Counted from the first letter of the stretch, positions 8,619 through 18,307 are shown. The stretch is 64,000 nt of DNA from Nonomuraea sediminis (GCF_018531495.1 NZ_JAHDTI010000005.1:372001-436000), one strand, 5' to 3'. Notes: a model not told the origin generated them from the letters alone. A program made the numbers and translations.

Positions 8619-8760
8619 ACGCCGAGCAACGCCACGACCGGCTAGCCGGCCGGACGTTGCCGTCCCCCCAGGGAGCCATCTTCTCGCCGCGAACCCCACC
8701 CGGCGATCGGCTGCTCCTCGGTGACGCCCGCCGCACCGGGCGTCTGACATCAGAGTGGGG

Positions 8761-8796
8761 CACAGTGCTTGCAGAAGACTTGTAGAACACTTGCGG
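8761..8796 (-). promoter_or_regulatory. 11-bp direct repeats upstream of the lipoprotein-era block
   Basis: Read on the minus strand the sequence contains CAAGTGTTCTA, CAAGTCTTCTG and CAAGCACTGTG in direct succession, a repeat of exactly one helical turn. It is an A/T-richer island in a 407-bp gene-free stretch (8509-8915). Iterated 11-bp half-sites are typical of SARP-type activators, but no binding protein can be named from this. Confidence 0.3.
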
Positions 8797-8833
8797 CAAA
8801 CCACGCACCACGGCACCCGCCCTCCGACCTGGC

Positions 8834-8904
8834 CCGCCGTACAGCATTCGCGGCCTGTACGGCAAAGCCCGCCGTGCCGGCCTGAGAGGTCGTGTACGGC
8901 GGGC
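8834..8904 (-). terminator. Tandem hairpins downstream of the corC-like operon
   Basis: The first hairpin on the minus strand has perfect 9-bp arms (GCCCGCCGT at 8867-8875 on plus, partner 8896-8904) followed by TTT. A second has perfect 9-bp arms (GCCGTACAG at 8836-8844, CTGTACGGC at 8855-8863) and a 10-nt loop. They begin 12 nt after the stop of the corC-like gene and probably end the phoH-ybeY-corC-like transcript. Confidence 0.65.
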
Positions 8905-8915
8905 CTTGGGAAGCG

Positions 8916-10205
8916 TCAGTCCTGCTCGGCCTGGGCGGCGACCTGGTCGTCCTTCGGTGGTCTGACCGGGCGCACCACCACGGTGCTGATCCGGTTGCGC
9001 CGCCCGGCCAGGCTCTCGGCCGTGAGCTGCAACCCGGCCACCTCCGCCTGCGACCCGGCGATCGGGACCCGCCCGAGCGCGTGCGCGAGCAGCCCGCCGA
9101 CGGTCTCCACGTCGTCCACCTCGATCTCGGTGTCGAACAACTCGCCCAGCTCGTCCACCGGCATCCGAGCCGTCACCCTGACCGCCCCGTCGGACATGGT
9201 CTCGACCCGCGGCGCCTCCTGGTCGTACTCGTCGGTGATCTCGCCGACGATCTCCTCGAGCACGTCCTCGATCGTGACCAGGCCCGCCGTGCCGCCGTAC
9301 TCGTCGATGACGATGGCCAGGTGGATCTGCCTGGCCTGCATCTCGCGCAGCAGCTGGTCGATGGGCTTGCTCTCGGGCACGTAGGTGGCCGGGCGCATGA
9401 TCGAGTCGACCTTGTCCGTGCCCTCGCCGGTCTCGTGGACGCGCCGGATGATGTCCTTGAGGTAGGCGATGCCGATGACGTCGTCCTCGTTCTCGCCCAC
9501 GACGGGGATGCGGGAGAAGCCGCTGCGCAGGTGGAGCGAGAGCGCCTGGTTGAGCGTCTTGCCGCGCTCGATGAACACCATGTCGGTGCGCGGCACCATC
9601 ACCTCGCGCACCAGCGTGTCGCCCAGCTCGAACACCGAGTGGATCATCTCGCGCTCGTCCGGCTCGATGACGCGCCGCTCCTCGGCCAGGTCGACCAGGT
9701 CGCGCAGCTCCGCCTCCGAGGTGAACGGCCCCTCGCGGAACCCCTTGCCCGGTGTGAGCGCGTTGCCCAGCAGGATGAGCAGCTTGGGCAGCGGCCCGAA
9801 GATCCGCGTCAGCCCGGACACGATGGGCGCGCTGGCCAGGGCGATCGGCTCGGCGTGCTGGCGCCCGAGCGTGCGGGGCGAGACGCCGACGATCACGTAG
9901 CTGACCACGATCATCACCACGGCCGCCCACACGTAGGCCCAGCCCTGGTCGTGCAGCAGGTCGATGAAGAGCAGGGTCGCGATCACCGTGGCGATCAGCT
10001 CGCAACTGATCCGCAACAGCAGCAGCAGGTTCAGGTAGCGGGGCGGATCGGTGACGATCGCCTGCAGGGTGCGCGCGCCCCGCCGGTTCTCGCGGACGAA
10101 CTCCTCGGCCCGCACGCGGGAGATGCGCGTCAGCGCCGTCTCGGCGCTGGCGATCAGGCCACCGCACACGACCAGTGCGATGGCCAGCAGCAACCAGGCG
10201 TTCAC
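8916..10205 (-). CDS. CorC/HlyC-type CBS-domain membrane protein (CNNM family)
   Basis: This 429-aa protein has an N-terminal DUF21 transmembrane region with about four segments (the first is NAWLLLAIALVVCGGLIAS). A CBS pair follows, starting at REVMVPRTDMVFIERG and ending near DEYGGTAGLVTIEDVLEE. A C-terminal CorC_HlyC domain contains MPVDELGELFDTEIE. The family is linked to magnesium or cobalt efflux in bacteria and CNNM proteins elsewhere; it is often mislabelled hemolysin. The GTG start shares a GTGA overlap with the ybeY stop, so it is translationally coupled. An in-frame ATG 309 nt upstream would add only Arg/Gly-rich sequence lying in the ybeY gene. Confidence 0.9.
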   Translation of the reverse strand: MNAWLLLAIALVVCGGLIASAETALTRISRVRAEEFVRENRRGARTLQAIVTDPPRYLNLLLLLRISCELIATVIATLLFIDLLHDQGWAYVWAAVVMIVVSYVIVGVSPRTLGRQHAEPIALASAPIVSGLTRIFGPLPKLLILLGNALTPGKGFREGPFTSEAELRDLVDLAEERRVIEPDEREMIHSVFELGDTLVREVMVPRTDMVFIERGKTLNQALSLHLRSGFSRIPVVGENEDDVIGIAYLKDIIRRVHETGEGTDKVDSIMRPATYVPESKPIDQLLREMQARQIHLAIVIDEYGGTAGLVTIEDVLEEIVGEITDEYDQEAPRVETMSDGAVRVTARMPVDELGELFDTEIEVDDVETVGGLLAHALGRVPIAGSQAEVAGLQLTAESLAGRRNRISTVVVRPVRPPKDDQVAAQAEQD

Positions 10206-10668
10206 CGCGCCCGCCACGACTCCAGGAGCCGGGCCTGCAGGCCGAACATCTCTTTGTGCTCCTCCGGCTCGGCGTGGTCGTAGCCGAGCAGATGCAGGAT
10301 GCCGTGCGTGGTCAGCAGCTCCAGCTCGTCCTGGGTGCTGTGGCCCGCCTCGGTGGCCTGCTTGGCGGCCACCTGCGGGCAGAGCACCACGTCGCCGAGC
10401 AGCGCCGGGTCGGCGGGGCTGTCGGCGTCGCCGCGCGCGCCCCCGCCGCCGCCCGGACGCAGCTCGTCCATCGGGAAGGCGAGCACGTCGGTCGGGCCTG
10501 GCTCGCCCATCCACTTCTCGTGGTGCTGGGTCATCGTCTCCTCGTCGACCGCGAGGATGGACAGCTCGGCCAGCGGGTTGACCTCCATGGCCGCCAGCAC
10601 GTGCGCGGCCAGGGCGACCAGGTCCTCCTCGTCGACCTCGACGCCGGACTCGTTGTTGATCTCGATGC

Positions 10669-10672
<4 letters not shown>
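10202..10672 (-). CDS. ybeY: Endoribonuclease YbeY, 16S rRNA maturation
   Basis: YbeY is a single-strand-specific metal-dependent RNase involved in 16S rRNA 3' maturation and ribosome quality control. The 156-aa protein has the H-x3-H-x5-H zinc motif at His123, His127 and His133 (HGILHLLGYDH). A glycine-rich insertion of about 8 residues (LRPGGGGGARG) lies near residue 75. It shares 4-nt overlaps with phoH upstream and with the corC-like gene downstream. Confidence 0.96.
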
Positions 10673-11700
<1,028 letters not shown>

Positions 11701-11839
11701 GGGCAGGCCAGCGGCCTGAAGCCTCCGGGTGTCTAGGCTGTAGTTCACCACCCATCGTAGCCGGGACCAGCCCAATCGCTCGCGCCAATATCACCCGTCC
11801 CCGGCTGCTCTGTCCCCTGCCCGAAACTCCTTGATCCTT

Positions 11840-11950
11840 TACGGCGAGCCACTCCCACCGGCCGCCCCCCGCACTTCGGCCGAGGGCCCCCGACCGGCGC
11901 TTCTGGCGAGTCGGTTCTCCTTCCCCGCCGCCACGACTCCACCCTGAACC
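11840..11950 (-). repeat. Dispersed intergenic repeat, copy B
   Basis: This is the inverted counterpart of 5993-6102, in the 289-bp gap between the 3' end of the HIT gene and phoH. The alignment runs from GGTTCAGGG through GACTCGCCAGAAGCGCCGG to GGCGGCCGGTGGG and CGCCGTA, with one small gap. Together the two copies look like a short dispersed element of unknown type. Confidence 0.7.
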
Positions 11951-11989
11951 ACCCGACCGAGTCCCGTGGCCCGCCGTGTGGGCGGTGCG

Positions 11990-12334
11990 CTAGCCCGGCG
12001 GCCAGAGGAGGGGGCGGCCGCCCAGGAGGTGGGCGTGGACGTGGAAGACGGTTTGGCCGGCGCCGGGGCCGGTGTTGAGGACCACGCGGTAGCCCGTCTC
12101 CGCGACGCCGTCCTGGACGGCCACGGCGTGGGCGGCCTTGAGAAGGTCGTCGGCGAGGCCGTCGTCGGCCTGGGCCAGCTCGAAGGCGTTGGCGTGATGC
12201 TGTTTCGGGATGACCAGGACGTGCGTGGGCGCCTGGGGGTTGATGTCGCGGAAGGCGAGAGTCCGGTCCGTCTCGTGGACGATGTCGGCCGGAATCTCCT
12301 TGGCCACGATCTTGCAGAAAAGACAGTCCGTCAC
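11990..12334 (-). CDS. HIT-family nucleotide hydrolase
   Basis: This 114-aa HIT-family protein probably hydrolyses nucleotides with an AMP-N or AMP-P bond (HinT-like). The histidine triad is HVHAH at residues 98-102 and the N-terminus is CLFCKIV with a CxxC pair. The motifs THVLVIPKQHHAN and GQTVFHVH are family hallmarks. It ends with a short tail (LLGGRPLLWPPG). It is transcribed divergently from the ECF sigma factor gene. Confidence 0.95.
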   Translation of the reverse strand: MTDCLFCKIVAKEIPADIVHETDRTLAFRDINPQAPTHVLVIPKQHHANAFELAQADDGLADDLLKAAHAVAVQDGVAETGYRVVLNTGPGAGQTVFHVHAHLLGGRPLLWPPG

Positions 12335-12386
12335 GCGAGCAACCCTACCGACCAGGACAGTCTAGATCGGAAGTTCCGCTTGACCT

Positions 12387-12410
12387 GGAACGACCGGGAA
12401 CCCCTTTGTC
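12387..12410 (+). promoter_or_regulatory. Candidate ECF-type promoter upstream of the sigma factor
   Basis: GGAAC at 12387-12391 and GTC at 12408-12410 are separated by 16 nt, matching the general ECF pattern GGAAC-N16/17-GTC. Its position before an ECF sigma gene suggests autoregulation, but the motif is short and could occur by chance. Confidence 0.3.
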
Positions 12411-12540
12411 CGTTGCCAATCGGTAATCCGTCGTGTCGTGCGAAGGAAGATCCACGCGGTTAGGGTGTGTGTGCGACACTTCACCAGAAAACGACGATTC
12501 AGGCTCGGGCGAGGCCACCTGGCGAGGACACGACTGGGTT

Positions 12541-13146
12541 ATGCCCTCTAAGGAACCGGAAGAGCGTAAACCCTCAGGGAAGGCCGCGCGTCCCACTGAT
12601 GTGACCACCGAAACCCTTCTGGCCGACAGGTCGTTGGGGGCGGTGCCGGTCGGGTGGGACGCCGACATGGCCGTGACTGCGCTCTACAGTGCGCACTTTC
12701 GGTCGTTGGTGCGTCTCGCAGTGTTGCTGGTGCGCGACATAGCAACAGCGGAGGAAGTCGTGCAGGACGCGTTCGTCGCCATCCATGGCGCCTGGCGCAG
12801 ACTGCGTGACCCCGACAAAGCACTCGCCTACTTACGGCAATCTGTCGTCAACAGATCCCGTTCCGTGCTGCGTCACCGCGCGGTCGTCGAGAAGTACGCT
12901 CCCAAGGGCCTGCCTGACGCTCCGAGCGCCGAGAACGGCGCCATCGGCGAGTTGGAACGCTCTGCCGTCATCGAGGCTTTACGCGCCCTGCCCACCCGTC
13001 AGAGAGAGGCACTTGTCCTTCGGTACTACGGTGATCTGTCCGAGGCTGAGATAGCCCACGCCATGGGCATCAGCAAGGGCGCGGTCAAGAGCCACACAGC
13101 CCGTGGCATGGCCGCTCTGCGATCCGTCCTGGAGAAAATGTCATGA
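12541..13146 (+). CDS. ECF-family RNA polymerase sigma factor (SigE-family type)
   Basis: The protein has region 2 (YSAHFRSLVRLAVLLVRD then AEEVVQDAFVAIHGAW) and region 4 (LPTRQREALVLRYYGDLSEAEIAHAMGIS and GAVKSHTARGMAALRSVL). It should direct RNA polymerase to a small regulon. The ATG at 12541 gives 201 aa. A GTG at 12433 in the same frame would add 36 Cys/Ser-rich residues that do not look like part of the family, although it lies nearer to the promoter-like motif. The stop overlaps the next gene by 4 nt (ATGA), so the membrane protein downstream is likely its partner or anti-sigma factor. Confidence 0.9.
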   Translation: MPSKEPEERKPSGKAARPTDVTTETLLADRSLGAVPVGWDADMAVTALYSAHFRSLVRLAVLLVRDIATAEEVVQDAFVAIHGAWRRLRDPDKALAYLRQSVVNRSRSVLRHRAVVEKYAPKGLPDAPSAENGAIGELERSAVIEALRALPTRQREALVLRYYGDLSEAEIAHAMGISKGAVKSHTARGMAALRSVLEKMS

Positions 13147-13784
13147 CCCAGCCGCCCGACGAGTACGGCGACGTCCTGCGCCGTGTGCTCCGCGCGGAGG
13201 CCGACGCGGTCGTGCCCTCTCCGGAAGGGCTGGAGATCATCCGCGCTCGGATCGAGCGACGCGGCGTCCGTAGCATGTTCTGGTGGCGGGCCGGCGCGGC
13301 CGCCGCCAGCGCGGTCCTGGTAGCGGGGACGATCATCATGGTCATCCCCGACCTCCGGGCCAAGGTGACCGAGACGATCCAGCCGCAGAACTACACGACC
13401 GCCCCCACGGAGTCCTCGACCAGCAGGCCCGCGCCGACCAAGCCGGTGCACAGCGACCCGCCGCCCGTGGTCGTGGTGCCGTCCACCTCGCCGACCAGCC
13501 GTCCCTCGCAGCGGGCCACGGAGAGGTCGACGAGCAAGCCCAGCCCCACGCCGACCCCGACGCCCACGCCCACGCCGTGCCCTAGCGACGAGGCGCAGGC
13601 CGAGCCGGAGACGACGGACTGTCCCACCACCCCCTCGGCGAGCCCCACGCCGTCCCCGACGGACACGCTCACGCCGATCACGACCTGCCCCGCCGAGGGG
13701 TGCGTGCCGGATGCCCCGGCCCCTTCCACCAGCCAGGCCGCCACACCGCTGAACGGCGCGCCGGCCACGAACACGCCCCAGTAG
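13143..13784 (+). CDS. Membrane-anchored Pro/Thr/Ser-rich protein, candidate anti-sigma partner
   Basis: This 213-aa protein has a cytoplasmic N-terminus of about 48 residues, one transmembrane segment at about 49-70 (AGAAAASAVLVAGTIIMVIP) and a long outer tail rich in Pro, Thr and Ser, including a PTPTPTPTPTP run. Four cysteines in the tail (CPSDE, DCPTT, TCPAEGC) could form disulfides. The N-terminal part lacks a clear zinc-binding anti-sigma HxxxCxxC motif. Translational coupling to the sigma factor supports a role in controlling it or in sensing the cell surface. That is inference from position. Confidence 0.65.
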   Translation: MTQPPDEYGDVLRRVLRAEADAVVPSPEGLEIIRARIERRGVRSMFWWRAGAAAASAVLVAGTIIMVIPDLRAKVTETIQPQNYTTAPTESSTSRPAPTKPVHSDPPPVVVVPSTSPTSRPSQRATERSTSKPSPTPTPTPTPTPCPSDEAQAEPETTDCPTTPSASPTPSPTDTLTPITTCPAEGCVPDAPAPSTSQAATPLNGAPATNTPQ

Positions 13785-13787
13785 GGG

Positions 13788-14513
13788 TCACCAGCGCCCG
13801 GTCCGCGCGAGCAGCACCGCGGCCGCCGCCACCCCCGCCGTCGAGGTCCTCAGCACGGTGGACCCGAGCAGAACCGGTACGGCTTTCGCGGCCTCGAACC
13901 TGGCGAGCTCCTCCCCGGCGATCCCGCCCTCCGGCCCGACGACGATCACGATGTCGCCGCTCGCGGGCAGTTCCAGCGAGGACAGCGTCGCGGTGGCCTC
14001 CTCGTGCAGCACGATCCCCAGCGCGGCGTCGGCGAGCAGCGCGGCCACGCCGGCGGTGGAGGCCAGATCCGCCACCTCGGGCAGGTGGAACCTGCGGGCC
14101 TGCTTGCCCGCCTCCCGCGCCGTCGAGCGCCACCGCCCCAGCGCCTTGGCCACCTTGTCGCCCTTCCACTGGGTGATGCTGCGCGCGGCGGACCAGGGCA
14201 CGACGACGTCGACGCCCACCTCGGTCATCATCTCCACGGCCAGTTCGCCCCTGTCGCCCTTGGGCAGCCCCTGGACGACCACCAGCCGCGGCTCGGGCGC
14301 CGGCACGTCGTATCGGTCGAGCACGTCGAGCCGCAGCGCGTCCTTGAGCACCTCCCGCACGACGCACTCGGCCACGGACCCCGCCCCGTCGGTCAGGTCG
14401 ACCCGCTCCCCGGCGCGCAGCCGCCGCACGGTCGCCGCGTGCCGCCCCTCGGGTCCGTCCAGGATCACCTCGGACCCGCCCAGCTCATCCGCCAGGAAAA
14501 CAGGCACACTCAT
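13788..14513 (-). CDS. rsmE: 16S rRNA (uracil-1498-N3)-methyltransferase RsmE
   Basis: RsmE methylates U1498 of 16S rRNA using S-adenosylmethionine and has a SPOUT knot fold. The 241-aa protein shows the N-terminal RNA-binding part (GPEGRHAATVRRLRAGERVDL) and the knot motifs VVVQGLPKGDRGE, IVVGPEGGIAGEE and GSTVLRTSTAG. The last motif normally reads LRTETA, so one residue is substituted. The gene ends 3 nt from the convergent Pro-rich membrane protein. Confidence 0.95.
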   Translation of the reverse strand: MSVPVFLADELGGSEVILDGPEGRHAATVRRLRAGERVDLTDGAGSVAECVVREVLKDALRLDVLDRYDVPAPEPRLVVVQGLPKGDRGELAVEMMTEVGVDVVVPWSAARSITQWKGDKVAKALGRWRSTAREAGKQARRFHLPEVADLASTAGVAALLADAALGIVLHEEATATLSSLELPASGDIVIVVGPEGGIAGEELARFEAAKAVPVLLGSTVLRTSTAGVAAAAVLLARTGRW

Positions 14514-14577
14514 CCGCGATCACTCCACGAGCACTCATCAACCGTCCGGCCCCGCCGCCACTCTACGATCCACTGCC

Positions 14578-15279
14578 GTGGACGCGGGTATACCGGGCAC
14601 GCATGATGCCTCTGTGGGGGAACTCTGGGACTTATTGGCACGCTGGATCGACGGCCAGCAACTCACCGGCGCGCCCCTGTGGGGGCACCCGCTGTTCGTC
14701 TGGGGGCGATGGGGGAAGGCACTGCAGTTCCTCGCGGGCTTGACGGTCCTGCTCGACCTGGTGGGCCCTGAGTCGCTGCGAGCCTTCGGCGGGCGCCTGT
14801 CCGGGATCTCCTGGGCGAAGACGCACGGCAGGGGGCACTCGGTGCTGGCCGTGATCCTGTGGATTCTCGCCTGCTGTGTTCCCGTTTTCGGCCTGATCGC
14901 GGCCTCGCTGGCGATCATGGAGAGGACGGGCCAGCCGGTGCCCCGCCTTCCTCAGGTTTCGTCATACTGGTTGCTGGCGGGCATGGGCCTGTTTCTCCTG
15001 ACGTGGGGAGCCGCCGCTCTGGTGTTCCACGTGACGGGAAGATCCACGGGATCCGACGCGGTCGCGGACGCCTTCGTCCATGTCCCTGACCTGTGGGCCC
15101 ACGCACTGATCGCGGTGTTCTTCTGGGTGCCCTGGACCCTGGTGATCTACGGGCTGTGCCTGCCCGTGGCCTACGGGCTCGCTTTCCTGCTGGACCGGGC
15201 GCGACCTGCGCACCCGGCCCGCTGGTTCGCTCTGGGGCTGTTCCTCGTCGGGTTCCTCTTCGACTTCCTGGCGTCCTGA
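14578..15279 (+). CDS. Polytopic membrane protein of unknown function
   Basis: From the GTG at 14578 the protein has 233 aa with about five hydrophobic segments: around FLAGLTVLLDLVG, VLAVILWILACCVPVFGLIA, YWLLAGMGLFLLTWGAAALVF, LIAVFFWVPWTLVIYGLCLPVA and FALGLFLVGFLFDFLAS. No catalytic motif is recognised. The same frame stays open into the divergent rsmE gene; that part is antisense shadow, so the start was placed in the 65-bp intergenic gap. A second GTG at 14614 is also possible. The gene converges with dnaJ 9 nt downstream. Confidence 0.65.
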   Translation: MDAGIPGTHDASVGELWDLLARWIDGQQLTGAPLWGHPLFVWGRWGKALQFLAGLTVLLDLVGPESLRAFGGRLSGISWAKTHGRGHSVLAVILWILACCVPVFGLIAASLAIMERTGQPVPRLPQVSSYWLLAGMGLFLLTWGAAALVFHVTGRSTGSDAVADAFVHVPDLWAHALIAVFFWVPWTLVIYGLCLPVAYGLAFLLDRARPAHPARWFALGLFLVGFLFDFLAS

Positions 15280-15288
15280 GCCGGCGGG

Positions 15289-16428
15289 TCAGCGGCCGTT
15301 GAAGGCGTCGCGGAGGCGGGAGAAGAAGCCCTGCTGGCCGGGGGCGAACTTGCCGGGCGGGCGCTCCTCGCCGCGCAGCTTGGCCAGCTCGCGCAGCAGC
15401 TCCTCCTGAGCGGGCTCGAGGCGCATGGGCGTCTCGACGTTCACGTGGATCAGCAGGTCGCCGCGGCCCGTCTCGTTGAGGCGCTGCACGCCGCGCCCGA
15501 ACATGGTGATGACCTGGCCCGACTGCGTGCCCGGCCGGACGTCGACCTCCTCGGAGCCGTCGAGGGTCTCGACGGTGAGGATGGTGCCGAGGGCGGCGGC
15601 GGTCATCGGGATCTGGACCGTGCAGTGCAGGTCGTCGCCGCGCCGTTCGAAGATCTCGTGCGGCCGCTCGACGATCTCCAGGAACAGGTCGCCGGGGGGG
15701 CCGCCGCCGGGGCCGACCTCGCCCTCGCCGGCCAGCTGGATGTGGGTGCCGTCCTCGACGCCCGCAGGGATGCGGACCTTGATCGTGCGGCGGGTGCGGA
15801 CGCGGCCGTCGCCGGAGCACTCCTGGCAGGGGTGGCGGATGATCGTGCCGAAGCCGCCGCACTGCGGGCAGGGGCGCGAAGTCATGACCTGGCCCAGGAA
15901 CGAGCGCGTCACCTGGGAGATCTCGCCCCGGCCGTTGCACATGTCGCAGGTGTCGGGGTGGGTGCCCGGCGCGGTGCCGGCGCCCTGGCACACCTCGCAC
16001 AGCACGGCGGTGTCGACGACCAGCTCGCGGGTGGTGCCGAACGCGGTCTCGCGCAGGTCGAGCTCGACCCGGATGGTGGCGTTGCGGCCCCGCCTGGCAC
16101 GGGAGCGCGGGCCTCGCGAGCCGCCCGCCGTACCGAAGAAGGCGTCCATGATGTCGCTGAAGGGGAAGCCCGCGCCGAAGCCGCCGGCTCCGGCTCCCGC
16201 ACCCGCGCTCTGGAAGGGGTCGGCGCCCAGGTCGTACATCTGGCGCTTGTTGGGGTCGGACAGCACCTCGTAGGCCTGCGTGATCTCCTTGAAACGCTCC
16301 TGCGTCTCGGGATCGGGATTCACGTCAGGGTGCAGCTCGCGGGCCAGGCGGCGATACGCCTTCTTGATCTCGTCCTGACTGGCGTCACGGCGCACCCCGA
16401 GGGTGGCGTAGTAGTCGCTGTTTGCCAC
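15289..16428 (-). CDS. dnaJ: Chaperone DnaJ
   Basis: DnaJ is the Hsp40 co-chaperone that delivers substrates to DnaK and stimulates its ATPase. The 379-aa protein has the J domain with HPD at 33-35, a Gly/Phe-rich linker at about 75-95, and four zinc-finger repeats (CEVCQGAG, CDMCNGRG, CPQCGGFG, CQECSGDG). A C-terminal substrate-binding region follows. It lies 11 nt downstream of hrcA, so it is the second gene of the CIRCE-controlled unit. Confidence 0.97.
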   Translation of the reverse strand: MANSDYYATLGVRRDASQDEIKKAYRRLARELHPDVNPDPETQERFKEITQAYEVLSDPNKRQMYDLGADPFQSAGAGAGAGGFGAGFPFSDIMDAFFGTAGGSRGPRSRARRGRNATIRVELDLRETAFGTTRELVVDTAVLCEVCQGAGTAPGTHPDTCDMCNGRGEISQVTRSFLGQVMTSRPCPQCGGFGTIIRHPCQECSGDGRVRTRRTIKVRIPAGVEDGTHIQLAGEGEVGPGGGPPGDLFLEIVERPHEIFERRGDDLHCTVQIPMTAAALGTILTVETLDGSEEVDVRPGTQSGQVITMFGRGVQRLNETGRGDLLIHVNVETPMRLEPAQEELLRELAKLRGEERPPGKFAPGQQGFFSRLRDAFNGR

Positions 16429-16439
16429 TTATCGACCTC

Positions 16440-17453
16440 TTATGATGCAGCCAGGATCTGGCTGACGTAGCGTGCCACCGCGCGCACGGCGCCCATCGTC
16501 ACGGGATAGTCCATCCTGGTCGGCCCGAGTACGCCGAGCCGGGCCAACTGGTTGTTGCCAGAACCGTATCCGGTCGCGACGACGGATGTGCCGCGCAGGT
16601 AGGGGTTCTCTGAGCCGATGCGCACGGTGAGCTCGGATGGGATGTCGGAGGAAGTCTCGCCGAGCAGCCGCATGAGCACGACCTGCTCTTCCAGCGCCTC
16701 GAGCACGTCACGCAGCCCGGTGGCGAAGTCGGCGCCCGCCAGGTTGGCCGCGCCGGCGAAGACGATCTTCTCGTCGTGCCGCTCCACCAGGGTCTCGAGC
16801 AGCACCGACAGGATCGTGGCCACCGCGGGTCTGTCCTCGACGGGCAGCCGCTCGGGCAGGTCGGCCACCAGGTCGGGGACGTTGCTCAGACCGCAGCCGT
16901 CGAGGCAGGCGTTCAGCACCGCCCGCAGGTGGGCGATGCGGGTGTCCTCGACGACCTCGGGCAGTTCGATGACGCGCTGCTCCACGCGGCCGGTGTTGGT
17001 GATGAGCACGAGCATCACCCGGCGTTCCGACAGCGGCACCAGCTCCACGTGGCGCACGGTCGAGCGGGTCAGCGTCGGGTACTGCACGACGGCGACCTGC
17101 CGGGTCAGCTGGGCCAGCAGGCGCACGGTGCGGGTGACCACGTCGTCCAGGTCGACGGCGCCCACCAGGAACGTCTCGATCGCCCGCCGCTCGGCGCCGG
17201 AAAGGGGCTTGACCTGCGAGAGCTTGTCGACGAACAGCCGGTAGCCCTTGTCGGTCGGCACCCTGCCCGCGCTGGTGTGCGGCTGGGCGATGTAGCCCTC
17301 CTCCTCGAGCGCGGCCATGTCGTTCCTGACCGTCGCCGGGGAGACCCTGAGGTTGTGGCGCTCCGCGAGCGCCTTGGAGCCCACCGGTTCGTTGGTGGAC
17401 ACGTAGTCCTCGACAATGGCGCGGAGCACCGCCAGCTTCCGATCGTCGAGCAC
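16440..17453 (-). CDS. hrcA: Heat-inducible transcription repressor HrcA
   Basis: HrcA represses class I heat-shock genes by binding CIRCE, and it is kept active by GroEL. The 337-aa protein has a winged-helix N-terminus (RKLAVLRAIVEDYVSTNEPV, then SPATVRNDMAALEEEGYIAQP) followed by TSAGRVPTDKGYRLFVD, the family signature. A CIRCE element lies 41 nt upstream, so hrcA and dnaJ are probably autorepressed. Confidence 0.97.
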   Translation of the reverse strand: MLDDRKLAVLRAIVEDYVSTNEPVGSKALAERHNLRVSPATVRNDMAALEEEGYIAQPHTSAGRVPTDKGYRLFVDKLSQVKPLSGAERRAIETFLVGAVDLDDVVTRTVRLLAQLTRQVAVVQYPTLTRSTVRHVELVPLSERRVMLVLITNTGRVEQRVIELPEVVEDTRIAHLRAVLNACLDGCGLSNVPDLVADLPERLPVEDRPAVATILSVLLETLVERHDEKIVFAGAANLAGADFATGLRDVLEALEEQVVLMRLLGETSSDIPSELTVRIGSENPYLRGTSVVATGYGSGNNQLARLGVLGPTRMDYPVTMGAVRAVARYVSQILAAS

Positions 17454-17493
17454 GTGCTCACCTCCTGCCTCCGTCTATCAGGAAACGCCAGAT

Positions 17494-17520
17494 CTAGCAC
17501 TCTGTGTTCCCGAGTGCCAA
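17494..17520 (-). promoter_or_regulatory. CIRCE operator
   Basis: CTAGCACTC and GAGTGCCAA are separated by exactly 9 nt. This is the classic CIRCE layout (TTAGCACTC-N9-GAGTGCTAA) with one substitution in each arm, at the same outer position pair relative to consensus. It precedes hrcA on the minus strand. Confidence 0.92.
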
Positions 17521-17599
17521 GTGTACGGCTCCGGCCCTCACGGTGCGATAACAGAGCGCTGCTGGCGTACTGCAAGCCATGGGGCTCACACTGGCCGAC

Positions 17600-18307
17600 A
17601 TGACCGACGATTCACAGCCTCCGCAGTACGGTCCCCCGCCGGGTCCGGGTCCGTACTATGGCCAGCAACCTCCTCCTCCGCCGCCGCCCCAGTATGGCGG
17701 CCAGCCGTACCAGATGCCCCCTCCGTACGGTTATCAGCAGTTCGCCCGACCTGTCGATCCGAAGGCAGTCAGGCCGCGTTTGTGGTGGATTGCGGTGGGG
17801 TGGCTGGTCGCGGTGGTGTGTATCGCGGTCGGGGTGGGCGTGTTCGCCACGGGCATAGTCAGCACGGTGGCGAACGTGGCGCCGACCAAGGTCTTCGCCG
17901 CCGACGAGCAGGTGACGGTGACGGTCGATCCGGCCGAGAGCCCGGCCCTCTACGTGACCCGGGGTCAGCTGGTCCACTACCAGTGCCAGATCTCCGGTGG
18001 CGCGAAGCTGGCCAACACCCCGATCAACCAGACGGTCGAGCTGAACGGCAGGTCCTGGGAGGAGATCCTGGTGATCAACGCCCCGAGCAAGGGCCAGTAC
18101 CAGATCACCTGCACCACCCAGGAGAAGAACCCCGACACGCGCTTCGGCGTGGGCAGGGAGCTGACCGGCGCGGCAAGCGGTCTGGTGGGCAGCGCGGTGG
18201 CGTTCGTCGTGATCCCGCTGATCGGCATCCTGGCGGCGATCGTGGTCACGATCGTCGTGCTGGTGCGGCGTGGGAGTCACCGCAAGCGGCTTGCGGCGGG
18301 CGGGTGA
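17600..18307 (+). CDS. Membrane protein with proline/tyrosine-rich N-terminus
   Basis: The 235-aa protein begins with a cytoplasmic tail of about 50 residues rich in Pro, Gln, Gly and Tyr. A transmembrane segment follows (LWWIAVGWLVAVVCIAVGVGVFATG), then an external domain of about 90 residues with two cysteines (HYQCQISG and QITCTTQ), and a second transmembrane segment near the C-terminus. The layout is common among actinobacterial surface proteins of unknown role. An ATG 21 nt upstream is an alternative start. The stop shares a GTGA overlap with the DUF3097 gene. Confidence 0.7.
   Translation: MTDDSQPPQYGPPPGPGPYYGQQPPPPPPPQYGGQPYQMPPPYGYQQFARPVDPKAVRPRLWWIAVGWLVAVVCIAVGVGVFATGIVSTVANVAPTKVFAADEQVTVTVDPAESPALYVTRGQLVHYQCQISGGAKLANTPINQTVELNGRSWEEILVINAPSKGQYQITCTTQEKNPDTRFGVGRELTGAASGLVGSAVAFVVIPLIGILAAIVVTIVVLVRRGSHRKRLAAGG

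Noticed and set aside
5962..8724. A 920-codon plus-strand frame opposite era, the NUDIX gene and the lipoprotein gene
   Set aside because: It reads as the complement of real genes and has shadow-type composition; era and its neighbours carry clear motifs on the other strand.
11745..11942. A 65-codon minus-strand ORF upstream of phoH
   Set aside because: It lies over the dispersed repeat copy B. The other copy shares DNA similarity but not a conserved start or stop, so coding is unlikely.
13858..14577. Extending the membrane protein gene at 14578 upstream to 13858
   Set aside because: The extension runs antisense through rsmE and codes for Ser/Thr/Arg-rich shadow sequence; the start must lie in the intergenic gap.
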